A stretch of DNA of 64,000 nt from CAMLIZ01 sp040758375. Its GTDB lineage: Bacteria; Pseudomonadota; Gammaproteobacteria; Burkholderiales; Burkholderiaceae_C. Under the pieces are notes generated by a model that had not been told where the DNA came from, ran no database searches, and saw only the letters and a program-made list of their open reading frames with translations. Positions 33,725 to 41,645 of the stretch are shown here, one piece after another. Each line of letters begins with the position of its first letter. Position 1 is the stretch's first letter. Position numbers and translations under genes: made by a program. The stretch lies in assembly GCA_040758375.1 (NCBI GenBank), contig JBFLWE010000017.1, positions 9,306 to 73,305 of the forward strand, given 5' to 3'.

Positions 33725-34362
33725 CACAGCCGGGCTTGCAAGGACAGCCCGTCGGGGCCGATGGTCAGCAGGTCGGCGTTCAGGCCGAGCAACTGCTGCA
33801 GGTAGCCCCGCGCGGCACGCTGCACGTTGGCCACGGCCGCCGGGCCCTGCGCCGCCGCCTGCGCGGCGCTCTCGCCCACCAGCACGCCCAGCACGGCCAG
33901 CTGCTCGAAGTACGACTGCTTGTCGCGCGCGTCGCCGCTGGCCCACTGCAGGCTGCGGCCGACGATGCCGCGCAGCTGCTGTTCCAGCCGCAGCAGCATC
34001 GGCGGCAGGATCACCGTGCCCTGCAAGGCATACACATTGGCCGCGACGAAGTACGCGAGCGCCGCGCCCACGTCGTCGAGACCGAGTTTGCGATCCTCGG
34101 GCCGCACCACCTCCCGGTAGTGGCGCAGGCAGCGCGCGTACAAGGCGTGCGCTTCCTTGCGCGCCTTCGGTCCGCCCGGGTGGCTGCGCGCCAGCAGCGC
34201 CGGCGCTATCGGCTGCGCGGCCGGCTCGATGGTGAGCGCGGGCAGGTCGTCACCCAGGGCCCCGGCGTCCAGCAGCGTGTGCGCGAGCGCCTGCCGCAAC
34301 TGCTGCGCAATGTCGCGCGCCAGCGCGTCGGTGTCGTCGGGCGTGGGCGTGTTCGGGGTCAT
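33724..34362 (-). CDS. DUF6683-like protein embedded in sct operon, paralogue C
   Basis: 212 residues without a signal peptide. The C-terminal 130 residues align with paralogues A and B: DVGAALAYFVAANVYAL against DVGGAVAAFLAGSYMAY, SYFEQLAVLGV against LYEQMAVLGT, and RAARGYLQQLLGLNADLLTI against KAAKGYLEQFLDVSADRVQI. This internal copy ties the family directly to the secretion operon. The start is 6 nt after the GNAT stop; the end overlaps the next start by 1 nt. Confidence 0.7.
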   Translation of the reverse strand: MTPNTPTPDDTDALARDIAQQLRQALAHTLLDAGALGDDLPALTIEPAAQPIAPALLARSHPGGPKARKEAHALYARCLRHYREVVRPEDRKLGLDDVGAALAYFVAANVYALQGTVILPPMLLRLEQQLRGIVGRSLQWASGDARDKQSYFEQLAVLGVLVGESAAQAAAQGPAAVANVQRAARGYLQQLLGLNADLLTIGPDGLSLQARL

Positions 34363-34368
34363 GGGGCT

Positions 34369-35109
34369 TCAGTCTCCTGTGGCGTGCAACGCGGCCAGCG
34401 CGGCCCGCACGCGCGCGCGCCGCGGCAGCGTGTGGTGGCGCTGCCAGGCTTCGCGCTCGATCACGAAATGGCGTGCCGGCACCTCGCCGTAGGGCTGCAC
34501 GCCGCGGTCTGCAAAGCCCAGGCTGAGCACGCAGTAGCGCACCGCCTGGTGCTGCGGGTGGCACACCGCCCACACGCGCGGCAGCGCCAGCGTGCCGAAG
34601 GCATGGCGCAGCAGCGCCTCGCCGCCTTCGAGCGCAAGGCCGGTGCCCCAGGCCTCGGGCAGCAGGCGCGCGCCCAGCTCCACGGCGCCCGGACCCGCGC
34701 CGTGGGGTTCCGGCATGGGCATCAGGTTGAACCAGCCCGCGAAGCGCGGCCGCGGTGCCGCCAGCTCGGCGATGGCCTCGGGGCTGAGCAGCTCGTGCAG
34801 CTGCGGGTCGGCCAGCGCCTGCGCATCCAGCAGCGGCGCCAGGCGTTCCGCACGCCAGATGCCCAGGCCTTCGCGGCGCCGGTACAGCGGCTGCAGGCGG
34901 TGCAGGAACTCGGCGGCCACGTCATGGCGGTGCAGGGGCTCGTCGTCGATGAGCAGCGCGCGCAGCCGCGGCTCCTGGTGCATGCGCACCAGGTCGTGGC
35001 GGTCGGCCGGCACGAACTCGCGCAGCAGGAGGGTGCGCGTGGACAGCCAGGGCGGGGGCGTGGCCGCCGCGGGGTGCGGCGGCGCCTCGGTCAGCACGGG
35101 TCGCGTCAT
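34369..35109 (-). CDS. GNAT acetyltransferase (RimJ/RimL-like) in sct operon
   Basis: 246 residues. Contains the RimJ/L-type core: LSTRTLLLREFVPADRHDLVRMH at about 20-42, VELGARLLPEAWGTGLALEGGEALLRHAF (acetyl-CoA loop, although the usual Q/RxxGxG/A is altered to PEAWGTG) and the ACHPQHQAVRYCVLSLGF segment near the C-terminus. Start lies in an ATGA overlap with sctP. An acetyltransferase is not a standard T3SS part; it may modify a secretion component or effector. About 60 residues longer than minimal GNATs because of an insert at about 65-115. Confidence 0.8.
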   Translation of the reverse strand: MTRPVLTEAPPHPAAATPPPWLSTRTLLLREFVPADRHDLVRMHQEPRLRALLIDDEPLHRHDVAAEFLHRLQPLYRRREGLGIWRAERLAPLLDAQALADPQLHELLSPEAIAELAAPRPRFAGWFNLMPMPEPHGAGPGAVELGARLLPEAWGTGLALEGGEALLRHAFGTLALPRVWAVCHPQHQAVRYCVLSLGFADRGVQPYGEVPARHFVIEREAWQRHHTLPRRARVRAALAALHATGD

Positions 35110-35699
35110 CGCGCGTCCTCCTCCGCGTCGTCCACCGCGAGCGCCTGCACCTGCAGGCCGCGCGCCTGCAGCCGGCTGCGCAGCTGCTCGGCGCGCAGCG
35201 CCAGCTCGCGCGGCGCCACGCCTGGCGCGGCCCCGAGCTGCAGGTGCCAGCCCTGGCGGGCATCGCCGCTGATGCGCAGCAGCGCCAACGGCGTCATCGG
35301 ATCCTGCAGGCCGAAGGTCCATTGCCGGTCCGGCGCCAGCCCAGGCGCCGGCACGCTCGCAGGCTCCTGCACCCAGGCGCTGGCGAGCGTCGCGGCCAGG
35401 TCGTGCGGCGTCAGCGAGGCCGCGGCGGCCGGGGTTGTCGCTGTCGCAGGCGCCGCGGCTTGCGAGGGCGCCGGCCCGGCGGGCGGCCAGCGCAGCGGCA
35501 GCGCCAGCAGCGCCTGCAGCGCGGCGGCCTGCTCCGCCGCCGGCGGCACGGCCGTGCCGTCGCGCAGCGTGTCCCCTGCCTGCTGCGCCAGCCGCGCCTC
35601 GAAGCGCGGGCCGGCACCGCGCGTGGCGTCGGCCCGCGGCACCCTGCCTGCCGCCGACGCGACACCCTGCGGCGGCACACCGCTCGCCGGCGCGATCAT
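35106..35699 (-). CDS. sctP: T3SS needle-length regulator-like protein SctP
   Basis: 197 residues: a low-complexity Ala/Pro/Gln-rich N-terminal part (1-105), as in molecular rulers, and a compact C-terminal domain (WTFGLQDPMTPLALLRISG...WHLQLGAAPGVAPRELALRAEQLRSRLQARGLQV) like the FliK/SctP substrate-switch domain. ATGA overlaps at both ends place it between sctO and the GNAT gene, the normal O-P order. Assigned mainly by position and composition. Confidence 0.65.
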   Translation of the reverse strand: MIAPASGVPPQGVASAAGRVPRADATRGAGPRFEARLAQQAGDTLRDGTAVPPAAEQAAALQALLALPLRWPPAGPAPSQAAAPATATTPAAAASLTPHDLAATLASAWVQEPASVPAPGLAPDRQWTFGLQDPMTPLALLRISGDARQGWHLQLGAAPGVAPRELALRAEQLRSRLQARGLQVQALAVDDAEEDAR

Positions 35700-36181
35700 C
35701 GCGGCCCTTTCATCGCCACCGGGCCGCGCACCACCCGCTCCTGCGCCTCGAGTTCGGCGCGCCGTTCCTCCAGGCGCTGCAACTGGCCGCGCGCCTGGCT
35801 CAGCAGGTCGCGCACACCGTCTTCGCGCGCGCGCTCGCGCTGCCACTCGGCCAGCGCGCCCTGCAGCGCCTGCTGCGCGGTGTCGCGGTCGTCCTCGTCG
35901 TCGATCAGGCCGTATTCATCGCGTTCGAGCTGGTCGTCCAGGAACTCGCGGCGCGCCGCGATCAGCGGCGCGAAGCGGCCCATCTGATGCGCCGCCGGCC
36001 CGACCACCTGCCGGGCCAGCGCGGCGCGCCGGCGCTGCCAGTCGTCGATGCGCTGCTGGCGTTGCGCGATGGCGGCTTCGGCCGCCGCCACGGCTTCGCG
36101 CTTTTCGGCGCAGCTGCGCCAGGCGGCCTGCACGCGCAGCGCGCGCAGGCGCAGCAGCAAGGCCAGCTCCTTGGGGCTCAC
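35696..36181 (-). CDS. sctO: T3SS stalk protein SctO
   Basis: 161 residues, nearly all helical coiled coil with dense Arg/Glu/Gln heptads (VAAAEAAIAQRQQRIDDWQRRR, LLSQARGQLQRLEERRAELEAQE). Matches the SctO/YscO/FliJ stalk that links the SctN ATPase to the SctV export gate. Starts with GTG in a GTGA overlap with the sctN stop, the conserved N-O order. Confidence 0.75.
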   Translation of the reverse strand: MSPKELALLLRLRALRVQAAWRSCAEKREAVAAAEAAIAQRQQRIDDWQRRRAALARQVVGPAAHQMGRFAPLIAARREFLDDQLERDEYGLIDDEDDRDTAQQALQGALAEWQRERAREDGVRDLLSQARGQLQRLEERRAELEAQERVVRGPVAMKGPR

Positions 36182-37491
36182 GAAACCACCTCCTGCAGCT
36201 GCTGCAGCGTGGCCTCATAGCGCGCGGGCTCGTCGGGCCGCTGGCACAACAGCGCCTGCAGCGCCGGCTGCCTGGCGATCGCCTCGTCGGCCAACGGGTC
36301 GGTGCCGGGCTTGTACTCGCCCACGCGCAGCAGGAACTCGATCTCGACATGGCGCGCCATCAGCGCCTTGACGCGCGCCGCCGCCTGCTGGTGCGCTGCC
36401 GAGGCCACGCGCGCGAACACGCGGCTGGCGCTGGCCAGCACGTCGATGGCCGGGTAGTGCTGCGCCTGCGCCAGCTTGCGCGAGAGCACGAGGTGGCCGT
36501 CGAGGATGGAGCGCACCTCCTCGGCCACCGGGTCGCCGCCCTCCTCGTCCTCGATCAGCACGGTGTAGAAGCCGGTGATCGCGCCGCGGCCGTCGCAGCC
36601 GGCGCGCTCGAACAGGCGCGGCAGCTCGGCAAACACCGACGGCGGAAAGCCACGCCGCACCGCGGGCTCGCCGATCGCCAGGCCGATCTCGCGCAGCGCG
36701 CGCGCGAAGCGGGTCACCGAGTCCATCATCAGCAGCACGTTGCGGCCCTGCGCCCGAAAGGCCTCGGCGATCGCGGTGGCCGCATGCGCGGCGCGCACGC
36801 GCTCCATCGCCGGCCGGTCGGAGGTGGACACCACGACCACCGAGCGCTTCAGCCCTTCGTCGCCCAGGCTGTCCTCGAGGAACTCGCGCACCTCGCGCCC
36901 GCGCTCGCCGATCAGCGCGATCACGTTGACGTCGCTGGTGGCCTGGCGCGCCAGCATGCCCAGCAGCGTGGACTTGCCGCCGCCGGCCATGGCGAACACG
37001 CCCACGCGCTGGCCCTGGCCCACCGTGAGCAGGCTGTCGATGGCGCGCACGCCGGTGGGCAGCGGCCGGTGGATGGGCGGGCGCAGCAGCGGGTTGGGCG
37101 CCTCGGCATGCAAGGGACAGCGCCCGGGCAGCGGCGGCAGCGGCCGGCCGTCCAGCGGGGCGCCGAAGCTGTCGATCACGCGGCCCAGCAGGCCGTTGCC
37201 GAACGGCAGCTCCGTCGAGGCCGGCAGCAGCTCCACTTCGGCGTCAATGGCCAGGCCCTGCAGCGGCGACAGCGGCACCAGCAGCGCATGGCCTTCGCTG
37301 AAACCCACCACCTCGGCGGCGATCGGCGCGCCCTCGCCCTGGCGGTCGAGGATGCGGCAGTGCTGGCCGATGCGCGCATGCAGGCCGCTGGCGCGCAGCA
37401 GCGTGCCGAAGGCCTGCACCACGCGGCCGCGCTGCGCCAGCGTGCGGCCGCGGTGCAGGCTCTCGATGAGGTGCGAGGTCGACGTGGTCAT
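36178..37491 (-). CDS. sctN: Type III secretion ATPase SctN
   Basis: 437 residues, the usual size. F1-ATPase beta-like: N-terminal beta-barrel (about 20-90), Walker A MAGGGKSTLL at about 168-177, GERGREVREF shortly after, Walker B VLLMMDSVTRFA at about 240-251, and the RGFPPSVFAELPRLFERAG catalytic loop typical of SctN/FliI. Unfolds and feeds substrates to the export gate. A 131-nt gap containing a short palindromic repeat separates it from sctL. Confidence 0.96.
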   Translation of the reverse strand: MTTSTSHLIESLHRGRTLAQRGRVVQAFGTLLRASGLHARIGQHCRILDRQGEGAPIAAEVVGFSEGHALLVPLSPLQGLAIDAEVELLPASTELPFGNGLLGRVIDSFGAPLDGRPLPPLPGRCPLHAEAPNPLLRPPIHRPLPTGVRAIDSLLTVGQGQRVGVFAMAGGGKSTLLGMLARQATSDVNVIALIGERGREVREFLEDSLGDEGLKRSVVVVSTSDRPAMERVRAAHAATAIAEAFRAQGRNVLLMMDSVTRFARALREIGLAIGEPAVRRGFPPSVFAELPRLFERAGCDGRGAITGFYTVLIEDEEGGDPVAEEVRSILDGHLVLSRKLAQAQHYPAIDVLASASRVFARVASAAHQQAAARVKALMARHVEIEFLLRVGEYKPGTDPLADEAIARQPALQALLCQRPDEPARYEATLQQLQEVVS

Positions 37492-37622
37492 GCCGGCAGT
37501 CCAGGCCCAGGTCTTGCGCGCATCCGGCTTTGCCGGTCCGCTGCAAGGGCCCCACGGCGCAGGCTTGCCCTGCGCCTTGCTTGGCTTTGGGGCAGCGACC
37601 GAAGGAAGCGTGGGGGCTCCAT
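37492..37622. repeat. Operon gap with CCGG-type palindromic repeat
   Basis: The only gap but one above 30 nt in the sct run. ATCCGGCTTTGCCGGTCCG (37522-37540) matches 40097-40115 in the other gap at 18 of 19 positions. A second hairpin with arms GGCGCAGG and CCTGCGCC lies at about 37556-37576. Confidence 0.6.
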
Positions 37623-38249
37623 CTACGTCCACAAGGCCTCGATGCGGCGCAGCTGGGCGTCCAGCCCGGCCAGCGTGGTGCCGGCGCGCGTGACCAGCCG
37701 GCAGTCGAACGGCTTGAGCGTGGCGTCTTCCTCGATCGCCACCACCGGCCAGCGCGCCTCGCCCTTGGCGGCGGCCTGGCAGCGCTCGCGCACGCGGCGC
37801 GCCACCTTGGGGTGCACCACCAGCGTGACGGGCTCGTCCTCGATGAGCTGCTGCACCGCGGTGCGGGCGAGCGCGGCCACCAGCTCGGCCGCATCGAGCT
37901 CGCCGGCGAGCTTGCGCACGATCTCCAGCGCCAGCATCGCCACCGTGGCCTCGGTCTGCCGGCGCAGCGCCTCGCGCTCGCGCTGCGCGCGCGAGGCCAG
38001 CTCCATCTGCGTGTGCGCCAGCTGGCGCCGCACGGCGGACTCGGCGGCGGCATGGCCGGCCGCATAGCCTTCGCGCCGCGCCTTGTCGGCGGCCGCAGCC
38101 TGGCGCGCCTCGGCCAGCTCGCGCTGGCGCTGCAGCGCCTGCACCAGCGCCTGGGCCTGCTGCAGCTGCTGCAGTTCTTCCGGCGCGAACACGCGCTGCC
38201 GGGTGGCCACGCTGGCCTCCTGTGAAGCAAAGAGCGCGATGTAGCCCAT
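37623..38249 (-). CDS. sctL: T3SS stator protein SctL
   Basis: 208 residues. Helical Gln/Ala/Arg-rich N-terminal half (40-115), then an FliH/SctL-like C-terminal domain with EIVRKLAGELDAAELVAALARTAVQQLIEDEPVTLVVHP and a final RLVTRAGTTLAGLDAQLRRIEAL. SctL regulates the ATPase and connects it to SctQ. Start is 3 nt from the sctK stop. Confidence 0.85.
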   Translation of the reverse strand: MGYIALFASQEASVATRQRVFAPEELQQLQQAQALVQALQRQRELAEARQAAAADKARREGYAAGHAAAESAVRRQLAHTQMELASRAQREREALRRQTEATVAMLALEIVRKLAGELDAAELVAALARTAVQQLIEDEPVTLVVHPKVARRVRERCQAAAKGEARWPVVAIEEDATLKPFDCRLVTRAGTTLAGLDAQLRRIEALWT

Positions 38250-38252
38250 GGC

Positions 38253-38813
38253 TCACGCCCCCCCGTTCGGCGGCTCGCGCAGCACGATGCGCTGCGCGGC
38301 ACGCGCCTGGTCGTCCTGCAGCAGCTGCAGCGCCCGGGCCGCCAGCGGCTGCGCCACCGCGGCCGGGCACAGGGCCGACTGCGCATCGGCCGGCGGCAGG
38401 CGCGGCGCGGCGAAGCTGCGCATCCACGCCGGCGTGAGGCTGCCCAGCAGCACGGAGCGGCCCGCCGTGTCGAGCAGGCGCGCCAGGTCGCCGCGGTCGG
38501 GCACGCCGGGCGCCTGCGCCGGCAGCGCAGGGCTTTGCATCACGCGGTCGAACAGCCGCTCACCCACCAGCGAGCGCGCCGCCCGCAGGCGCGCGGCGTC
38601 GATCCACAGCCGCATGCCCGGTGCCGCGAACAGCGCACCGGCCACACGCACCAGGCGTGCACGCTGCTCGTCGGGCCAGAGGCACCATTCGGGCAACTCG
38701 CCCAGCTGTGCCCACGGCACCGGGTGGGCCCAGGCCGTGGCCGCCAGGCTGCGCGCCACCTCGCTGCGGTGCGCGCGCCGCTCGCGCAAGGCCTTGAACT
38801 CGTGCACGCTCAT
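38253..38813 (-). CDS. sctK: T3SS sorting-platform protein SctK
   Basis: 186 residues. Poorly conserved family. Supported by position between sctJ and sctL, by size, and by short features such as PEWCLWPDEQRARLVRVAGALFAAPGMRLWID and ERLFDRVM that resemble the HrpD/YscK group. Start ATG 38813 lies in a TGATG overlap with the sctJ stop; a longer open frame upstream would run into sctJ and is not needed. Confidence 0.7.
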   Translation of the reverse strand: MSVHEFKALRERRAHRSEVARSLAATAWAHPVPWAQLGELPEWCLWPDEQRARLVRVAGALFAAPGMRLWIDAARLRAARSLVGERLFDRVMQSPALPAQAPGVPDRGDLARLLDTAGRSVLLGSLTPAWMRSFAAPRLPPADAQSALCPAAVAQPLAARALQLLQDDQARAAQRIVLREPPNGGA

Positions 38814-39592
38814 CACGGCGCCCTCCTCACAGGCGGACGGGCCGCGGGCTTCGCCGGCCTCGCGCGCCCGGGCGCCGCTTGCCGGCGGCGCCAGGCCCAC
38901 AGCCCGCTGCCGCCCAGCGCCAGCGCGCCGCCGCCACCGGCCAGCGCGACCAGCGTCGGGTCCATCGCCAGCCCGGCGCGTGCCACCGCCGCCGCCGGCG
39001 TACCGGTTTCCGGCCAGGGCTCGGCCGGGAACAGCACCACCGTGACGTTGTCGTAAGGCAGGCCCTCGACGCCGTTGACCACCAGCGCCTTGATCTGGCC
39101 CACGCTGCCCGAGAGATCTTTCCCCACGCGGTGCTTGATGAACACCGACGCCGCGGCCGGCTGCGGCTTGTCGGCCAGCGGGTCCTTGTCGGGCACGGCC
39201 AGGTGCACGCGCGCGACCAGCACGCCGTCGATCTGCGACAGCGTGTGGGCGATCTCCTGCGACAGCGCATGCACCAGGCGCGCGCGCTCCTCCAGTGGCG
39301 AGGACACGAAGCCCTCTTTCTTGAACACGCGGCCCATGCTGTCGTGGCTCTCGCGCGGGTAACCGCCGGCGCGCAGCACCGCGACCGCGCGCGCGAAATC
39401 GACGCCGCGCGTGGTGACCGCAAAGGTCTGGCCCTCGCGCGGCTCCTTGTCGCCCGCCAGCCCGGCGTTGCGCAGCACCGCCACCATCTCGTTGGCCTGC
39501 TGTTCGCTCAGCTGCGTGTACAGCTCCTGCTGGCCGCAGGCGGCGAGCAGCAGCGCCGCGAGCACCGGCACGACCAGCCTTCGCATCTGCAT
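38813..39592 (-). CDS. sctJ: T3SS inner-membrane ring lipoprotein SctJ
   Basis: 259 residues. Lipobox LLLAACGQQELYTQL; two ring-building domains including QANEMVAVLRNAGLAG and ARVHLAVPDKDPLAD; a C-terminal membrane helix (VALAGGGGALALGGSGLWAW) and a basic Pro/Ala/Arg tail. Homologous to FliF/EscJ/PrgK; forms the inner periplasmic ring. Confidence 0.95.
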   Translation of the reverse strand: MQMRRLVVPVLAALLLAACGQQELYTQLSEQQANEMVAVLRNAGLAGDKEPREGQTFAVTTRGVDFARAVAVLRAGGYPRESHDSMGRVFKKEGFVSSPLEERARLVHALSQEIAHTLSQIDGVLVARVHLAVPDKDPLADKPQPAAASVFIKHRVGKDLSGSVGQIKALVVNGVEGLPYDNVTVVLFPAEPWPETGTPAAAVARAGLAMDPTLVALAGGGGALALGGSGLWAWRRRQAAPGRARPAKPAARPPVRRAP

Positions 39593-39617
39593 GGGCTTGC
39601 TCCTTCTTCGCGTGGGG

Positions 39618-40025
39618 TCAGCTCTGTTGCCGGAACAGCTGCTGCAGCCCGTCGGAGGCGCGGTTGGCGATGTTCGAGGTGAGCTGGCAATGGAACATGA
39701 ACTCCTGGCAGCGCACCGTGAGCATCACCATCTCGCCGGGCGTCATGCGCTGGCCCGCCGCCTGCGCCGCGTCGGCCGCGGTGCGCAGCTCGGCCGCCTC
39801 GACGTTGATGTGCTCCAGCGGCCTGAACAGCGCCTGCACCGCCGGCCCGATGCGACCGGCCTCCCGCGGCTGCAGCGAACCGAAGCCGCCGCGCGCCTGC
39901 GCGTTGCGCAGCGCGTCGTGGAAGCCCGACAGGTCGGTCAGCGACATGCCGTAGCCGGCCTGCACGCCGCCGGGCTGCGCCGCAGGCATCAACGAAGTCA
40001 CAGCAGCCGAAAGTTCAATCGTCAT
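39618..40025 (-). CDS. sctI: T3SS inner-rod protein SctI
   Basis: 135 residues. The C-terminal RMTPGEMVMLTVRCQEFMFH followed by CQLTSNIANRASDGLQQLFRQQ is the family-typical rod-forming helix (compare HrpB2/YscI/PrgJ). The N-terminal part is flexible. RBS GGAGAGCT precedes the ATG. Lies between sctF and sctJ, as expected. Confidence 0.85.
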   Translation of the reverse strand: MTIELSAAVTSLMPAAQPGGVQAGYGMSLTDLSGFHDALRNAQARGGFGSLQPREAGRIGPAVQALFRPLEHINVEAAELRTAADAAQAAGQRMTPGEMVMLTVRCQEFMFHCQLTSNIANRASDGLQQLFRQQS

Positions 40026-40061
40026 AAGAGCTCTCCAATCCCTGCACGCCTACTTCTGCGC

Positions 40062-40165
40062 CGCATCCAGCGGCCGCAGCCCAGCGGCCTCCGCGGATCC
40101 GGCTTCGCCGGTCCGCCGGAGGCGCCCCCTCGAGGGGGAAGCGCCGAAGGCGCTCCGGGGGTGGG
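40062..40165. repeat. Palindromic repeats between sctF and sctI
   Basis: Contains CGGCCGCAGCCCAGCGGCC, then ATCCGGCTTCGCCGGTCCG (40097-40115, hairpin CCGGC/GCCGG), then CCCCTCGAGGGG and AGCGCC-GAA-GGCGCT. It occupies most of the 140-nt gap. Combination and order resemble the cluster at 9125-9198. No T-run. Confidence 0.7.
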
Positions 40166-40474
40166 TCACTGTTTCCGGGCCATGGTCTCCAGGGCACTGC
40201 CCACCGATGTGAGCGCGGTGTGCGAGCTGTTGGACAGGAAGCTCATCTTCAGCGTCTCGGCGGTCAGCGCGGTGATCGCTTCCGGCCGGTCGTTGCCGGC
40301 GCTGATGTCTTCCGACATCTCCTCGATGCGGCCGGCCTGGTGGTCCAGCGTCTTGCCCCAGGCGTCGGCCATGGCTTCGAACCAGCTGCCGTTGCCGCCC
40401 TGGCCCTGGCCGCCCTTGGCGGTGTTGATCGGGGCGGCGGCCATCAGCGACAGGGGATTGATCGTGTTGTTCAT
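40166..40474 (-). CDS. sctF: Needle-like small T3SS protein, probable SctF
   Basis: 102 residues. A Gly/Gln-rich leader (19-30) and a two-helix C-terminal region with the needle-type pattern: PEAITALTAETLKMSFLSNSSHTALTSV... Needle subunits have P-x-x-x-x-x-L, then N-S and a terminal helix ending in K. Adjacent to sctI and sctD, the usual place for a needle gene. AAGGAGAC precedes the ATG. The C-terminal 73 residues resemble residues 143-225 of the protein at 28379-29056. Confidence 0.68.
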   Translation of the reverse strand: MNNTINPLSLMAAAPINTAKGGQGQGGNGSWFEAMADAWGKTLDHQAGRIEEMSEDISAGNDRPEAITALTAETLKMSFLSNSSHTALTSVGSALETMARKQ

Positions 40475-40497
40475 CCAGGTCTCCTTGGGTGGGGTGG

Positions 40498-41640
40498 TCA
40501 GAAACGGAGGGTGTGGTGCTGGCCGTCCTTGAACAGCAGCACCGAATGCGCGTCGATGGCGTCGATGCGGTGGCCCGTGGGCAGCAGCGCGCCGAGGAAG
40601 TAGCGCGTGCCGTCGGCGGTGACCACGTAAGGGCTCTCGCCCGGCACGATGGAGGCGATGCGCTTGCCGGGGTCGTCGGCCACCGGCACGTGCTCGGGCG
40701 GCGGCGCGGGCGGCTGGTTCTTCAGCGTCAGGCCCACCAGCCCGGCCACGTCGCGCCGCGCGGTGGCCATCGCGCGGTCCAGCCGCGCGCCGTCGGGCTC
40801 CTGCGTGTGCACCGTCACCTGCCCGGCGGCGTCGCCCTCGGCGCGCGCGGTGATGCGCTGCACGCGGAACACGTCGGCCACCGCGGCCGCGAGCTGCTCG
40901 CCGGACCACACCTCGAGCTGCACCGCGCCCAGGCCGGCCTCGGCCAGCAGGCGCTGCAGGCGCTCGCGCTGCTGCGTGGTCTGCAAGTGCCCGCGCACCA
41001 CGGGCCCTTGGGGACCCGGCTCCACGCGCAAGGCCTGGAACTCCGGCGCGGCCATCAGCAGGCGCAGCGTGCGCGGCTGCAGGTCGGCCGCGGGTGCGAC
41101 GCGCGGCGACGGCGTCTGCAGCACCAGCCACGCCGTGCAGGTGAGCAGCGCCAGCACCGCCCCGGCACCGGCCAGCCAGCGCTCGATGCGGCGGCGCCCG
41201 GGCAGGGCTTCAGCGGCCGCAGCCGCAGCAGGCGACGGCGCAGTGGCCTGGGCAGCGGGCGCGGGCGCCTCGGCCGCGATGAGCGGCAGCTGCCACTGCG
41301 CACTGTCGGGTTCGCCCAGCGCGAGCAGCGTGGCCCCCAGGCGCAAGGGCGCATACAGCGGCCAGTCGGCCTGATCGCCCGCGGCCAGCGGGCGCCCGTT
41401 GAGCAGCGCTGCGCCGGCCAGCACCTCGAGCCGCGCGCCGACCGCGCCCTGCAGCGTGACGCGCACCCGCGCCTGGCCGATCTGCCGGTCGCGCAGCTGC
41501 ACGTCGCACTCGGCCTGCGGACCGCCGATCTCGAACGGCTGCGCGAGCGGCAGCGGCGCGCTGGCGCCGCGCTGCTCGCCTTCGAGCACGCGCAGCTCGA
41601 ACAGGCCGAGGTCCGGGTCCGGGGCGAGCGCCGTGTTCAT
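40498..41640 (-). CDS. sctD: T3SS inner-membrane ring protein SctD
   Basis: 380 residues: an FHA-like cytosolic domain (1-120; LRVLEGEQRGASAPLPLAQ, IGG, LLNG), a single membrane helix (about 158-178), and a periplasmic part with ring-building modules (about 190-300). Ends 23 nt before sctF; starts 5 nt after sctC. Forms the outer part of the inner-membrane ring with SctJ. Confidence 0.85.
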   Translation of the reverse strand: MNTALAPDPDLGLFELRVLEGEQRGASAPLPLAQPFEIGGPQAECDVQLRDRQIGQARVRVTLQGAVGARLEVLAGAALLNGRPLAAGDQADWPLYAPLRLGATLLALGEPDSAQWQLPLIAAEAPAPAAQATAPSPAAAAAAEALPGRRRIERWLAGAGAVLALLTCTAWLVLQTPSPRVAPAADLQPRTLRLLMAAPEFQALRVEPGPQGPVVRGHLQTTQQRERLQRLLAEAGLGAVQLEVWSGEQLAAAVADVFRVQRITARAEGDAAGQVTVHTQEPDGARLDRAMATARRDVAGLVGLTLKNQPPAPPPEHVPVADDPGKRIASIVPGESPYVVTADGTRYFLGALLPTGHRIDAIDAHSVLLFKDGQHHTLRF

Positions 41641-41645
41641 GGCCT

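Noticed and set aside
33544..38067. A 1507-codon plus-strand open frame
   Set aside because: It runs antisense to sctP, sctO, sctN and sctL, is dominated by His/Gln/Arg low complexity, and has no recognisable domain. It is an artefact of high-GC codon bias.
38814..38900. N-terminal extension of sctK to 38900
   Set aside because: It would overlap sctJ by 88 nt and adds a low-complexity segment; ATG 38813 in the TGATG overlap fits the operon style.
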